From positions 16,253-80,252 of IMG/VR virus record IMGVR_UViG_3300000956_000002: 64,000 nucleotides of DNA; one strand, 5' to 3'. Positions 1 to 8,764 of this stretch are shown piece after piece. The notes beneath the pieces are model-generated. The model searched no databases and was not told the origin of the DNA. It was given only the letters and a program-made list of their open reading frames with translations. This DNA is from a virus. The position numbers and the translations under genes were made by a program. Every line of letters begins with the position of its first letter. Within the stretch, counting starts at the first letter, position 1.

Positions 1-2
1 TC

Positions 3-584
3 ACGTACGAAGGGATCGACGACGAAACGGGGCGGTTGACGGTCAAGGCCAGCTTGAAGGAATTGAAACGGATGGGCGGCGGGTCGAGCGAAAAGACGGC
101 GATTCCGTATGACAAATTTGTGGCCAACCGGGATTCGCGCGATCGCATCAACGAACGCGAGAACGCGCAACAGCAGGTGGCATTTATCGATCGGGTGCTG
201 GCCAACCCGATGCTGATGCAGGCGGTGGGGCCAGACCAGGGCATTGCGATGATGAATCGCGTGGCGCGCGGATTGGGATTTGATCGCGACTTCAAGCTGG
301 TGAACAAGATGAACGATGCACAGATGTTGCAGCAGCACACCGAGCAAATCATGCAGGGCGTGCAGCAACGGCTTGAGCAAAACAACCAGCAGATGGCCGA
401 GCAGATTAAGGGCATCGTGGATTTGGTCGGGAAGAAAAACGCCGAGCAGGATGCGCAGATCAAGGCGCTGGCTGGATCGCAGATGCGCGCCATTCGTGGA
501 TTGCCACCTGGAGCCGGCGGGATGAACGAAATGCCTGGGATGGAATCGCCGATGCAGTCGCCGATGGACCAGATGGTCGCCTAA
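3..584 (+). CDS. Portal protein, C-terminal part (5' end outside window)
   Basis: The frame is open from the first bases of the window to a stop at 582-584, so only the last ~190 codons are seen. The tail is rich in Gln and Met with a helical run (AQQQVAFIDRVLANP) and ends in a Pro/Gly/Met-rich stretch, as in C-termini of T7-like head-tail connector proteins. Position supports portal: it precedes a scaffold-like gene and the major capsid candidate, the classical portal-scaffold-capsid order. No catalytic motif is expected. An internal TTG at 36 could be mistaken for a start. Portal is an inference from order and composition. Confidence 0.6.
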   Translation, partial: TYEGIDDETGRLTVKASLKELKRMGGGSSEKTAIPYDKFVANRDSRDRINERENAQQQVAFIDRVLANPMLMQAVGPDQGIAMMNRVARGLGFDRDFKLVNKMNDAQMLQQHTEQIMQGVQQRLEQNNQQMAEQIKGIVDLVGKKNAEQDAQIKALAGSQMRAIRGLPPGAGGMNEMPGMESPMQSPMDQMVA

Positions 585-608
585 CGATTTTTAAAACACA
601 AAAACCCC

Positions 609-1403
609 ATGAACTATCACGCACAAAACCTATCGGACGGAAAACACTCAATCTTTTGGTGGGGCCGCGCATGGCTCGAACTCCTTTCTAGAAGATTTAG
701 GACAGAATGGATTTTTGGGAGACGGGCTGGTGGGCCGTCTTTTAAAATCGAGTTCGGAGAAGGTGATTCCGATGCAGATTTAACGCTTCACTTTTCCGTC
801 CCGTGGATTTTCTCACTGTGGCTCACGATCGAGAATGTCTGGAGAACGAAGCCGTTTTGGATTGGATTCTACATCTACGAAAAGGTTGCCTACTGCATTT
901 CGATCGCTGCGTTCACGAACGAAAAACGGCACAATGATCCATGGTATCGAAAAACGATCTATCGCGATTTCCCCTGGGCGCTGACGTGGCACTCCACGGA
1001 AATTCTTTGTGAGTCCGCTGAGACAGGGTGGGCAGTCGTATATCGAGAGGATCGCAAAACACGAAAATGCCGAGACACATTTGAAGTCATGCGCGAGAAG
1101 GAGGCGGCTGAAATCAAAGTCAGCAGCAAGTGGCCTTATCGATACGTTTTGAAAAACGGGACAGTGCAAGATGTTGTCGCCACGATGCACGTCAACCGCA
1201 TGGAGTGGCGTGCCCGTTGGTGGCCCATAATACCCATTAAAAAATCCCGCACGAGCATCAGCGTGGATTTCTCTGATGAAGTCGGAGAAGGAACCGGTTC
1301 ATGGAAAGGCGGGACCATTGGATGTGGATACGACATGTTGCCCGGCGAAAAGGCTATCGAATGTCTCCGCCGAATGGAGCGCGAACGGAAATTTGATCGA
1401 TAA
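609..1403 (+). CDS. Accessory protein of unknown function between portal and scaffold
   Basis: 264 residues, ATG at 609 preceded by AAAACCCC rather than a Shine-Dalgarno. The protein is very Trp-rich, with a possible hydrophobic segment near residues 65-95 and a conserved-looking C-terminus (residues ~230-264: GTGSWKGGTIGCGY, then a Pro-Gly-Glu turn and an Arg/Glu-rich helix). I recall this C-terminal pattern from uncharacterised phage and plasmid proteins but cannot name a family. It interrupts the portal-scaffold pair, as an inserted accessory gene (moron) would. Confidence 0.75.
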   Translation: MNYHAQNLSDGKHSIFWWGRAWLELLSRRFRTEWIFGRRAGGPSFKIEFGEGDSDADLTLHFSVPWIFSLWLTIENVWRTKPFWIGFYIYEKVAYCISIAAFTNEKRHNDPWYRKTIYRDFPWALTWHSTEILCESAETGWAVVYREDRKTRKCRDTFEVMREKEAAEIKVSSKWPYRYVLKNGTVQDVVATMHVNRMEWRARWWPIIPIKKSRTSISVDFSDEVGEGTGSWKGGTIGCGYDMLPGEKAIECLRRMERERKFDR

Positions 1404-1429
1404 TCTCACAACTTCAACAAAACCCCATT

Positions 1430-3052
1430 ATGCCTAAAACCAGCAAACCAGCCGGCGGAACTCCCGCTGAAACGCCAAGTTCAACCGCAACTCCACCTGC
1501 CGCGGAAACTCCGCCAGCGACCGAGACTCCGGCGGCCGAGCCAAAGCCGACGCCGACGCCGGAAGAACTCCAGAAGGCGGCGGATGAAATGGTCAATCTT
1601 CTGAGTCGCCCGGTGAATTCCTTCGTGAACGCGAGGATCAAGGAGGAACAGGCCAAGGCGGAGAAGATTTCAACCGCGGATGCGGATGAGAATCCGGAAA
1701 AGGATTTGAAGCAAGACGATGCTCCGGAAGGAGGTGAGAAACAGGAAGGAGCGGAAACACCGACGGAAGAAAAGCCTGCCGAACCGGCGCCTGAACCTGA
1801 ATCTCCGCCGAGCGGAGAGCGATTTGTGCCTGGCGCGATGACGCCGGAGGAGATCAAGGCCACCGCGCGCGAGGCCGTGCGTGAAGAGATTGAAGCGCGC
1901 GAGCCGGAGCCCGCGGAGCCGCCGGCAGTTCCACGTGGAACGCCTGAAGATGAAGGTTTATCGGAGGCTGCCCAGGATCAATTGGTGGTCCTGAGGGAAA
2001 TGGCCGCACTGAATCCGGCGCATAAGGATTTGCCGGAACGCCAGAAGAAATTTTGGAAGCAGGAGGAGAAGTATCGCGCGCAATGGGAACAGGCAAATCC
2101 CGGCGCGGCGTTCGATCCGAACTCTGGCGATCACGCGTCGTTCTACAAAAACGAACCGTTTGTCCCCATGCGCGATTTCAAGGCCGCAGAACGTTCGATC
2201 ATTGCGCGCGAGGCTGAGGAGCGGGCGGTAAATCGTCTCCGGAAGGAGCAGGAGCCACGTTTGCGCGAGATCGAATTGAAGGAGCGCGAGCGCGAGGCGG
2301 CGCCGGAGATTGCGAATTCGGTGGCGGATACGGCCGAGGAGGTTTTTGCGTCCGTCCCGCAGTTCAAGGACCTGTTCAAACCAAAGGCGTTATCCAAGGC
2401 GGATATGGAAAAAGCCGAGCAGATCAATCCGATCCTGGCCGACGACGCACAGGCCGAGATGGAACGGGCGGTTGTGCTGGTTGGGGAACTTGAAAAACTG
2501 ACGCGACTGCCTGGGCATTACCAAATCGATTACTCGAAGAAGCACAAGGCCAAGAACGGCCAGGTCATCGCGCCGCATGTCGAACTGGAACACGAAGCCG
2601 GCGAGGCTGAGGTGGAATTGCTCAAGAAAAGCGAGCGCAACGGCAAGAAGTTGATCTCCGTAGCCGAGCGCGATGCTCGAGTACAGCAGATCAACCGGAT
2701 GCCGGCGGCGAGGATGAAACAGGCGGCGGAAGAGTTGTTTGCGCGCTACGATTGGCTGCAACCAAGCGACACACGAGCGCACATTATCGCGAAATCCAAG
2801 GCCAGATTGAGTCAAAAGGCCGAGCGCTTCGCAAAAATCACGCCGACAGCGGCTCAAAACTCAGCGCCCGACAACAAACCAGCGCCATCAACGCCGAAAC
2901 CTGCGGCAACTCCAGCAAAACCAAGCGGAAAAGCCGGTTTGCCGAGGGGCACTTCAGGTGTTTCATCGTCCGACGTAGCGGACAATGCGCCGAAAACCAA
3001 GAGCGAAGTCGAAAAAACAGCAGATTTTCTGGTGAATCGCTACCGCCCGTAA
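1430..3052 (+). CDS. Scaffolding-like capsid assembly protein
   Basis: 540 residues. The first ~170 residues are a low-complexity Pro/Ala/Glu/Thr stretch. The middle (~170-480) is highly charged and predicted helical with Glu/Lys/Arg heptad-like runs, and the C-terminus is again Pro/Ala-rich, ending in a basic helix (VEKTADFLVNRYRP). Such helical, low-complexity proteins directly upstream of the capsid gene are typical scaffolds that are lost on maturation. There is no protease motif. Start ATG 1430 follows AAAACCCCATT. Scaffold is assigned by position and composition. Confidence 0.65.
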   Translation: MPKTSKPAGGTPAETPSSTATPPAAETPPATETPAAEPKPTPTPEELQKAADEMVNLLSRPVNSFVNARIKEEQAKAEKISTADADENPEKDLKQDDAPEGGEKQEGAETPTEEKPAEPAPEPESPPSGERFVPGAMTPEEIKATAREAVREEIEAREPEPAEPPAVPRGTPEDEGLSEAAQDQLVVLREMAALNPAHKDLPERQKKFWKQEEKYRAQWEQANPGAAFDPNSGDHASFYKNEPFVPMRDFKAAERSIIAREAEERAVNRLRKEQEPRLREIELKEREREAAPEIANSVADTAEEVFASVPQFKDLFKPKALSKADMEKAEQINPILADDAQAEMERAVVLVGELEKLTRLPGHYQIDYSKKHKAKNGQVIAPHVELEHEAGEAEVELLKKSERNGKKLISVAERDARVQQINRMPAARMKQAAEELFARYDWLQPSDTRAHIIAKSKARLSQKAERFAKITPTAAQNSAPDNKPAPSTPKPAATPAKPSGKAGLPRGTSGVSSSDVADNAPKTKSEVEKTADFLVNRYRP

Positions 3053-3080
3053 CAGGTTTAGGTCGAATAGTTTCCGTATT

Positions 3081-3093
3081 CCGTGAGTTACGG
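3081..3093. promoter_or_regulatory. Operator palindrome upstream of the capsid gene
   Basis: CCGTGAGTTACGG, a member of the 13-bp CCGT-N5-ACGG palindrome family found upstream of most operons here. It lies 26 bases before the capsid start codon at 3120, preceded by a partial copy (TTTCCGTATT). It probably controls late-gene entry into the capsid operon. Confidence 0.55.
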
Positions 3094-3119
3094 ATGAAAC
3101 ATTTGACCTTAAACTTGTT

Positions 3120-4859
3120 ATGGATACACCGGTAATTTCCGATCGCTTCACCGAGCAATGCGCGGTGGTTTACGCGAACAACAACGACACCTGCGGCGGG
3201 GCAACGCGGGAAAACATTGCGTATTTCACGCCCGACCTGATGCAGACGATGTTTGCGCCGGGTGGTTTGTGGGCGGAGATGGATGCGTGGTTCGAGACGG
3301 CCTTCGAAATGAAGGCGTGCGGCACGCGCACCTACTCGATGTATGACTGGATCATGGCCAACACGCGCCAAGGCGGCGCGCAACTCCTGCAAAAGATCAA
3401 GCAGGGCCCAGGCAAATCACTTTTGCAGCCGTTCATCCTCGCGCGCCAAAGCTCGATCATCAATGACGACTACTGGAACGTCTCGAACGGCTGGCAGCAG
3501 AACGCGTATTCCGCAGGATCGACCGGGCCGTTGACCTCCGACGATTTGGCGGAAGGCGAATCGACTGATCGCGTCGTCCGCGTGACATCTTCGAACGGCA
3601 TTGAACTGGTGAGTAACTGGTTCAATCCCGGCATGCAGCAGTTCATCGTGACGAACGAAAGCGACACGGTGGGCATCGGCATGTGGCAGGTTTTGGCCAG
3701 CGCTGCGGCGACCAACGGCAGTTACGTCGATGTGTTGCTCCGCGACATGAACGGCGGCGCCACCCAATCCAACTACGATTCTTCGCCGACCTCCGGTTTG
3801 CTGGTGCGTTCGACGAATAACGTCAATGACTTCGAAAAATGGTGCCACAACGAGCCGAATTACGACGGCCGCAAGCTGGTGCCGATGTGGATCAAGACGT
3901 TCCGCCGTTCACGCTGCGTCGATTCCGAATACCTGAAGTTTTACGCGCGGCTCATGTCCGGCGCGAACAAGGCGTTCAAGGAATTCGGCGACCTTCCGCT
4001 GGCCGAGCGCAATGCCCAGGACGAACTGCATCACAAGAAAGCGTTCGTGAACAACTTCTTCTTCAGCGTGCCGTCGGATGCGAACCAGAACATCAACGAC
4101 TGGCAGGAATTGGAAGAAATCCGGACGCCCAGCGGTTACTCGGTTGACCCCGGCACGGGCGGCAAGTTGATTGCGTTGCGAGCCGAAAACATCGGTGTGC
4201 TCGAACAACTCCGGCGCTGCAATCGCGTGCGCGATTTGCAGAACCAACCGCTGAACTTCTACGAGTTCCTGAACGAGAACTATCGCATCATGCGCAGTCG
4301 CGGGAACAACCCTAAGAAGGGCGGGGCGATGGAAATCGACTGGTACACCGATAGCACGACCGCGGCGAACATTCATCGTGGCGTCATCGCGTATTGGAAG
4401 AAGGAGACGCAGGAAACCCTGGCGCTGAACCACGAGATGACCAAGACGAACACGTTCGGGATGAAATATCGCTCCTACAGCGACTTCGTTTTCCCGACGG
4501 GCTTGACCATCAACATCATCGTGAACGACGCGTTCGACGATTGGGTTAATGCCGGCGGTCCCCGCATTTTGACGGCGTTGGATCTCGGCGCCAACGGGAC
4601 GGTTTACTGGCTGCAAGTGGCGTCCAACCGCAAGCAGTACACGACCGGAGAAGTCGATAACCTGGCGAAGATCGATCGCGAATGGGCGTGTGTGATGGAA
4701 AGCGTCAGCGAAGAGCGGACGTTGCATTCCGACACTGGCGCTGTGGTTGTCGAATGCCCGCAGGATCAACTTTGGATTTGGGGCATCGCAAACGAAACGC
4801 CGGATGTGACCGGTGTGAACACCGAGAACGAAACGCCGTACTACCACGACTTGATCTAA
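3120..4859 (+). CDS. Major capsid protein (probable)
   Basis: 579 residues, ATG at 3120. It follows the scaffold-like gene and is followed by two hairpins, as abundant capsid genes often are. The sequence is a balanced globular protein without signal peptide or low complexity, and large for an HK97-fold capsid, so an insertion domain is possible. It contains an N-terminal segment (LMQTMFAPGGLWAEMD) and a long central domain rich in Asn, Asp and aromatic residues. No direct family motif was recognised, so the call rests on synteny, size and composition. Confidence 0.65.
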   Translation: MDTPVISDRFTEQCAVVYANNNDTCGGATRENIAYFTPDLMQTMFAPGGLWAEMDAWFETAFEMKACGTRTYSMYDWIMANTRQGGAQLLQKIKQGPGKSLLQPFILARQSSIINDDYWNVSNGWQQNAYSAGSTGPLTSDDLAEGESTDRVVRVTSSNGIELVSNWFNPGMQQFIVTNESDTVGIGMWQVLASAAATNGSYVDVLLRDMNGGATQSNYDSSPTSGLLVRSTNNVNDFEKWCHNEPNYDGRKLVPMWIKTFRRSRCVDSEYLKFYARLMSGANKAFKEFGDLPLAERNAQDELHHKKAFVNNFFFSVPSDANQNINDWQELEEIRTPSGYSVDPGTGGKLIALRAENIGVLEQLRRCNRVRDLQNQPLNFYEFLNENYRIMRSRGNNPKKGGAMEIDWYTDSTTAANIHRGVIAYWKKETQETLALNHEMTKTNTFGMKYRSYSDFVFPTGLTINIIVNDAFDDWVNAGGPRILTALDLGANGTVYWLQVASNRKQYTTGEVDNLAKIDREWACVMESVSEERTLHSDTGAVVVECPQDQLWIWGIANETPDVTGVNTENETPYYHDLI

Positions 4860-4875
4860 GTCGGAACGAATCTTT

Positions 4876-4910
4876 ACCGGGACTGCTTCTCACAGGCGGC
4901 AGTCCTCGGT
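4876..4910 (+). terminator. Hairpin after the capsid gene (attenuator-like)
   Basis: ACCGGGACTGC pairs with GCAGTCCTCGGT across a 12-base loop, starting 17 bases past the capsid stop. The T-run after it is weak (GGTTTAAG), so partial readthrough into the next gene is likely. Confidence 0.45.
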
Positions 4911-4921
4911 TTAAGAAAATG

Positions 4922-4957
4922 ATCCGGCTTGGGTTCATTGGGGTTCCTGAGCCGGAT
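4922..4957 (+). terminator. Second hairpin downstream of capsid gene
   Basis: ATCCGGCT pairs with AGCCGGAT over a 20-base loop and is followed by TCTCTTAAAAA. Together with the preceding hairpin it would reduce transcription of genes beyond the capsid gene. Confidence 0.4.
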
Positions 4958-4985
4958 TCTCTTAAAAACCCCAGCGCATAACCCC

Positions 4986-5450
4986 ATGAGATATTTCAAA
5001 AAAATCCTTCCGAAAAACCCGGTGGAAGTGAACGGGAAGATGTTCACGTTTCCGGCGACGGCGGCAGGAGTCGGTTTGCTGGCGGTGAATCCCGCGACAC
5101 GTCCGGATTTGATTCGCGGCTTTGAGATGTTGATCGCCAAGCAGCGTGGCGGGATTTCCGAGATCACGCAGGCTGAATACGAAGGCGAAAAAAAAAAGAC
5201 ACCGAGCCCGAAACCAAAGTCGGGGCAGGACTCGCTCACAGCCAGCCAGTTCAACCAAATCCGCCTCGCCGCCGACCGCGTAAATGCGGCGCGTGCGGAC
5301 ACTGAGCGGGAGCGGGCAAAGCGGCAATTGACGCCGACGATCAACCGAAGCTTCAAGCGGCCGGGGATGAAATTCGCAGGGGCGACGGCCAATCCTGAAC
5401 CGGGCCAGACGCAGCCGGGGCAATGGCGACCGGGGATTTCCGATCGGTAA
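4986..5450 (+). CDS. Small virion-module protein, unknown
   Basis: 154 residues. ATG 4986 was chosen over upstream codons because the sequence MRYFKKILPKNPVEVNGK begins there and the frame upstream covers the terminator hairpins. The N-terminal half has a hydrophobic stretch (FPATAAGVGLLAV, residues ~20-32) and the C-terminal half is basic and helical. Bases 5188-5197 are a run of ten A in the coding frame (Glu-Lys-Lys-Lys), a possible slippage site. It sits between capsid and adaptor genes, so it may be a head-completion factor. Confidence 0.6.
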   Translation: MRYFKKILPKNPVEVNGKMFTFPATAAGVGLLAVNPATRPDLIRGFEMLIAKQRGGISEITQAEYEGEKKKTPSPKPKSGQDSLTASQFNQIRLAADRVNAARADTERERAKRQLTPTINRSFKRPGMKFAGATANPEPGQTQPGQWRPGISDR

Positions 5451-5456
5451 TCGCGA

Positions 5457-7019
5457 ATGCAAACCTACCAACAATTCACGACGAAGCTGCGGGGCAGAAT
5501 CTGGCCTGGGCGTGAGCCTGCGAATTTGGTGGCGCCGCATGACGCGATGTTTCAGACGGCGATGCTCGAACTCCAGAAGTGGGTGCCGTGCCTGAAGGAA
5601 TACAACATTTCAACTTACGAAAGCGCGGACCGTGAATGGGATGGGGCCAAGACGCGCGTGCAGATGCCGAATGGGCAGATTCGTCGGGTTTACACCGTGG
5701 CCGGCGGAACTGATCGCTGGCGGGATCGCGTTTTTTATCGGTCGTCGAATGTCCGGGAGATGGAGTGCTGGGCGCGCAATTTGATGGACGCCGAGACGCC
5801 GCCATTGCCGGATTTGGGTTACGGCGTGCGGGCGGAGAGCGAATCCAGCGATTGGGAACATGGCCGGGCGCGTCAGGGGATTTGGGCGCATTACCGCGGG
5901 AAGCTTTACATGGCGCCGTGGTTGCAGACCTACGAATTGCTGGTCGTTGAATGGGACGGCGAGAAGCAAGAATGGCAGGCCGGCGATGGGGTTGATCCGC
6001 GCATTTGGCGACACGATGCCGAGATGGCGGTGGAACTTTACGTCAAATGGCGGCACGAACAGAGTTACGGCGACATTGGTATTTCTCGGGAAATCAAAGC
6101 GACGTTCGACCGTGTGCTGGCAGATTTGATGCACTGGTGCCGGGAGAATACGCGCCAGCGGCAGGATGAAATTTGCGCGTCGGAAGGTGGGACGATCGAT
6201 CCGCGTCCGGCGGGCACAGATGATTTGTCGGAGGACGATGAGGATCCGACAGAGAATACGACGGATGAGGATGAAGTGCTGTTCAACGCGGTCGGCGATT
6301 TAGGCGACGACACAGAAGCGGCGGCGGCGGTGGCTGAAGCCGTCATTGCCGATAATCCCGAAGTTTTCATTGCGCTCGGGGACCTGACTTACAACGACGA
6401 TTTCGAGGCAGACTTCGGCGTCAAATACAGCGCGCTCATGACCGGTAATAAACTGATTCCAGTGCCGGGAAATCACGACGTTATCGATGGGAGCCTCAAT
6501 ACGTTCTCAGAATACTTTGCGGATTTCGTGGGGAACAATGGCCGGAATTACGAAGCGACGATCGGGCCTTGCCACATCCTTGTTTACAACACGGAGGACA
6601 CGGACGGCATCGATCCTGATTCAGCCCAGGCGGAATGGTTGCGGGCGAAACTGCTGCTTTCGACAGCGCGCTGGAAAATTGTGGTGATGCACAAGGCGCC
6701 GTATTCGTCGGACTCGACGCACGGTTCGAACGCTGATTTGCAATTCCCGTGGGAGGATTGGGGGGCAGTGCCAGATGTCATCATAGCGGCTCACGCGCAC
6801 GATTACGAACGGTTGGAGGTTGGTGGCGTTCCGTATTTCGTCGTCGGGACCGGCGGACATTCGCTTCGAGATTTCGGATCGGCGGTAGATGGCAGTCAGT
6901 TCCGGGACAACACGCACTACGGTCGGCTCATTGGGGAAGTGAATTGCGATCGCATGATTTTGAGTTTCAAGAGCGTGGACAATGAAGTCCTAGACTCACT
7001 GACGATCACGAAGGAATGA
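5457..7019 (+). CDS. Adaptor-like virion protein fused to a calcineurin-type metallophosphoesterase
   Basis: 520 residues. Residues ~1-250 form a Trp-rich domain placed where head-tail adaptors sit (after capsid). An acidic linker (~250-275, Ser/Glu/Asp/Thr) leads to a metallophosphoesterase domain whose motifs are all visible: GDLG (~279), GDLTYN (~308), GNHD (~338), VMHKAP (~411) and AHAHDYER (~445). The GDLTYN and HAHDYER forms recall purple acid phosphatase-type enzymes. Metal-binding residues appear intact, so phosphoesterase activity is expected. The fusion would place the enzyme on the virion. The adaptor role of the N-terminus is inferred from position only. Confidence 0.75.
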   Translation: MQTYQQFTTKLRGRIWPGREPANLVAPHDAMFQTAMLELQKWVPCLKEYNISTYESADREWDGAKTRVQMPNGQIRRVYTVAGGTDRWRDRVFYRSSNVREMECWARNLMDAETPPLPDLGYGVRAESESSDWEHGRARQGIWAHYRGKLYMAPWLQTYELLVVEWDGEKQEWQAGDGVDPRIWRHDAEMAVELYVKWRHEQSYGDIGISREIKATFDRVLADLMHWCRENTRQRQDEICASEGGTIDPRPAGTDDLSEDDEDPTENTTDEDEVLFNAVGDLGDDTEAAAAVAEAVIADNPEVFIALGDLTYNDDFEADFGVKYSALMTGNKLIPVPGNHDVIDGSLNTFSEYFADFVGNNGRNYEATIGPCHILVYNTEDTDGIDPDSAQAEWLRAKLLLSTARWKIVVMHKAPYSSDSTHGSNADLQFPWEDWGAVPDVIIAAHAHDYERLEVGGVPYFVVGTGGHSLRDFGSAVDGSQFRDNTHYGRLIGEVNCDRMILSFKSVDNEVLDSLTITKE

Positions 7020-7048
7020 GATTTTTAACAATTTTAAGGAACCTATTT

Positions 7049-7510
7049 ATGAAAACAGAAGTGAGAGGTCCAGGGCTTGATAAAAACGCAACGAACTCGC
7101 GAATTTATTTGAAGCGGGAGGCGCAAGAAATCGCGAGCGCCACACAAGTGGATGTCCTCGGCGCAGCGCTGGAGGCTGGTGGCGATTATCTCATTGAGGC
7201 GTTGATCACGTTCACAGTGGAAACCAACGGGGCCGCGTTTTCGCTGGATGTGTCGGCGGACGACATCTCGGTGGATATGTGGGCCGTGGACGCAAATGGG
7301 TTGACCAGTCGCCTGGTCGCAAATTCTTTAGCCGAGGAGATCGCGGTCGGAGGCGATTTGGCTGCGGAAGGGTGTTTGCATTTAAACGGGGTCGTTTTAG
7401 GCGCGGCGGGTGGGAATTTCAAAATCAAGTCAGGACAGCACACATCGGCTCCAGAGGCGCCGTTGGCGATCGGGGCTGGAAGTTACCTGCGCGTCACGAA
7501 ACTCAATTAA
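7049..7510 (+). CDS. Virion-associated protein, unknown
   Basis: 153 residues. ATG 7049 is preferred over ATG 7016 because AAGGAA lies 7 bases upstream, although 7016 overlaps the previous stop as ATGA. The sequence is beta-rich and small-residue rich (Ala, Gly, Val), resembling a compact decoration or neck protein. No known motif. Confidence 0.6.
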   Translation: MKTEVRGPGLDKNATNSRIYLKREAQEIASATQVDVLGAALEAGGDYLIEALITFTVETNGAAFSLDVSADDISVDMWAVDANGLTSRLVANSLAEEIAVGGDLAAEGCLHLNGVVLGAAGGNFKIKSGQHTSAPEAPLAIGAGSYLRVTKLN

Positions 7511-7524
7511 GGAAAGGAAACACC

Positions 7525-7770
7525 ATGGCACTACTTGCTCCATACGTTCCGACTGAAATCGTGCATCCGGATGCTGATGGCGCTTTGCCGCCAAGTAGCA
7601 GCGACGGAGCCGCTGGACTTATCGGGAATGGTCCGCCGGATGGGAACACTGCCAGCGATGGAACGACTGCGGAAGATGCGGTCGAAGGGACGACGTGGCT
7701 GGATGATGACACGGACGTTCTTTACGTGAAAAAGGCGGACGGGACCTGGACGACGGGAACGAGCGTTTAA
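7525..7770 (+). CDS. Small tail or decoration protein
   Basis: 81 residues, ATG 7525 with a strong ribosome site (AAGGAAAGGAAA). Acidic and rich in Gly/Thr/Pro, ending with TTWLDDDTDVLYVKKADGTW, a phrase seen in short phage fibre-associated proteins. It lies between virion genes and the secreted-protein cassette. Confidence 0.65.
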   Translation: MALLAPYVPTEIVHPDADGALPPSSSDGAAGLIGNGPPDGNTASDGTTAEDAVEGTTWLDDDTDVLYVKKADGTWTTGTSV

Positions 7771-7774
7771 ATTT

Positions 7775-8764
7775 ATGAGACTGATTCAAAAACTTATTTT
7801 GTGCCTGGCTATTGCTGTTCCTGTGCTCGGGGACGGGCCAAAGATTGCAGGCCGAGAATTTACTGAGTGGTTGAACGACTTTTTGGACACAAGTTCGTTG
7901 CTCCCTAAAAACGAAGGAATCGCAACCAGCTTGACAGTGGTCGGGTCAATTACCAATTTCGCGAAAGCTGAGATTACAACCACTACTCTATCGGGTTCGT
8001 CGATCACGCTCGATTGGACTGCTGGCGGAGAATACCGGCACACAATGGCCGCGGACACAACGTTGTCGTTCGCAAACTCCACCGGAACAAACCGAACAAT
8101 CGTTTTAAACGCCTACCCTGACGGCACACATAGCTACACTTGGCCTTCAGGGGTGATTCCACTGACGCTTACAAATCAACCTTTGTCGCAAGGTTTAACC
8201 AAAATCTATTTCGACAGGATAGATGGGACAAATTATTTGAGCGTCTCCCCGGAGCCACGCAAGGACAGGATGCTATTCACTGGACTTCAATTCAGTGACG
8301 GGATCGGTGCGGTCCCAAACACAAACGATTACACAGCCGTCACATTCATGCACTACAAGTTCAGTGGCACTGCGGCGACGAATGCGAATTACGGCGTTTA
8401 TCCAATTGTTCCGGTCCCAGACAATTTGAACACCAACGTCGCTCTGCGCGCGCGCTTGACGGTTCGGTTGAGCGGAACTGACACTGACCCATCTACTTGG
8501 AACTTAGGCGTTCAAAACGTATCAAATTCAGCGAGCGGGTCATTTGGAGGCGCCGGAAATTGGGTGTCAATCACCATGTCTGGAGATGCTTCTGGAGCCG
8601 CGAACGATCTTGAACGAAGTAGCTGGGTGACCCTTACCGGATGGGCGGGCGCGTTGACTGCTGGGCAATCGATGTTCGTTGTCCTTAACCGGAATGGGGC
8701 AAGCGACACTTCGAATGTTGGCGTCTGGGATGTAAACCTCGAACTGGAGTACGGCATCCAATGA
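7775..8764 (+). CDS. Secreted or virion beta-rich protein with signal peptide
   Basis: 329 residues. The N-terminus (MRLIQKLILCLAIAVPVLGDG) is a typical Sec signal with cleavage near residue 20. The rest is Thr/Ser/Asn/Gly-rich and beta-stranded, like fibre or lectin-type domains, with no catalytic motif recognised. It overlaps the next gene by ATGA (8761-8764), so translation is coupled. First of three consecutive genes with signal peptides, odd for a virion module. Either a fibre part exported before assembly or an extracellular moron protein. Confidence 0.65.
   Translation: MRLIQKLILCLAIAVPVLGDGPKIAGREFTEWLNDFLDTSSLLPKNEGIATSLTVVGSITNFAKAEITTTTLSGSSITLDWTAGGEYRHTMAADTTLSFANSTGTNRTIVLNAYPDGTHSYTWPSGVIPLTLTNQPLSQGLTKIYFDRIDGTNYLSVSPEPRKDRMLFTGLQFSDGIGAVPNTNDYTAVTFMHYKFSGTAATNANYGVYPIVPVPDNLNTNVALRARLTVRLSGTDTDPSTWNLGVQNVSNSASGSFGGAGNWVSITMSGDASGAANDLERSSWVTLTGWAGALTAGQSMFVVLNRNGASDTSNVGVWDVNLELEYGIQ

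Noticed and set aside
609-1403. Scaffold or protease function for the gene after the portal
   Set aside because: No Ser-His or other protease motif, and its Trp-rich composition is unlike scaffolds.
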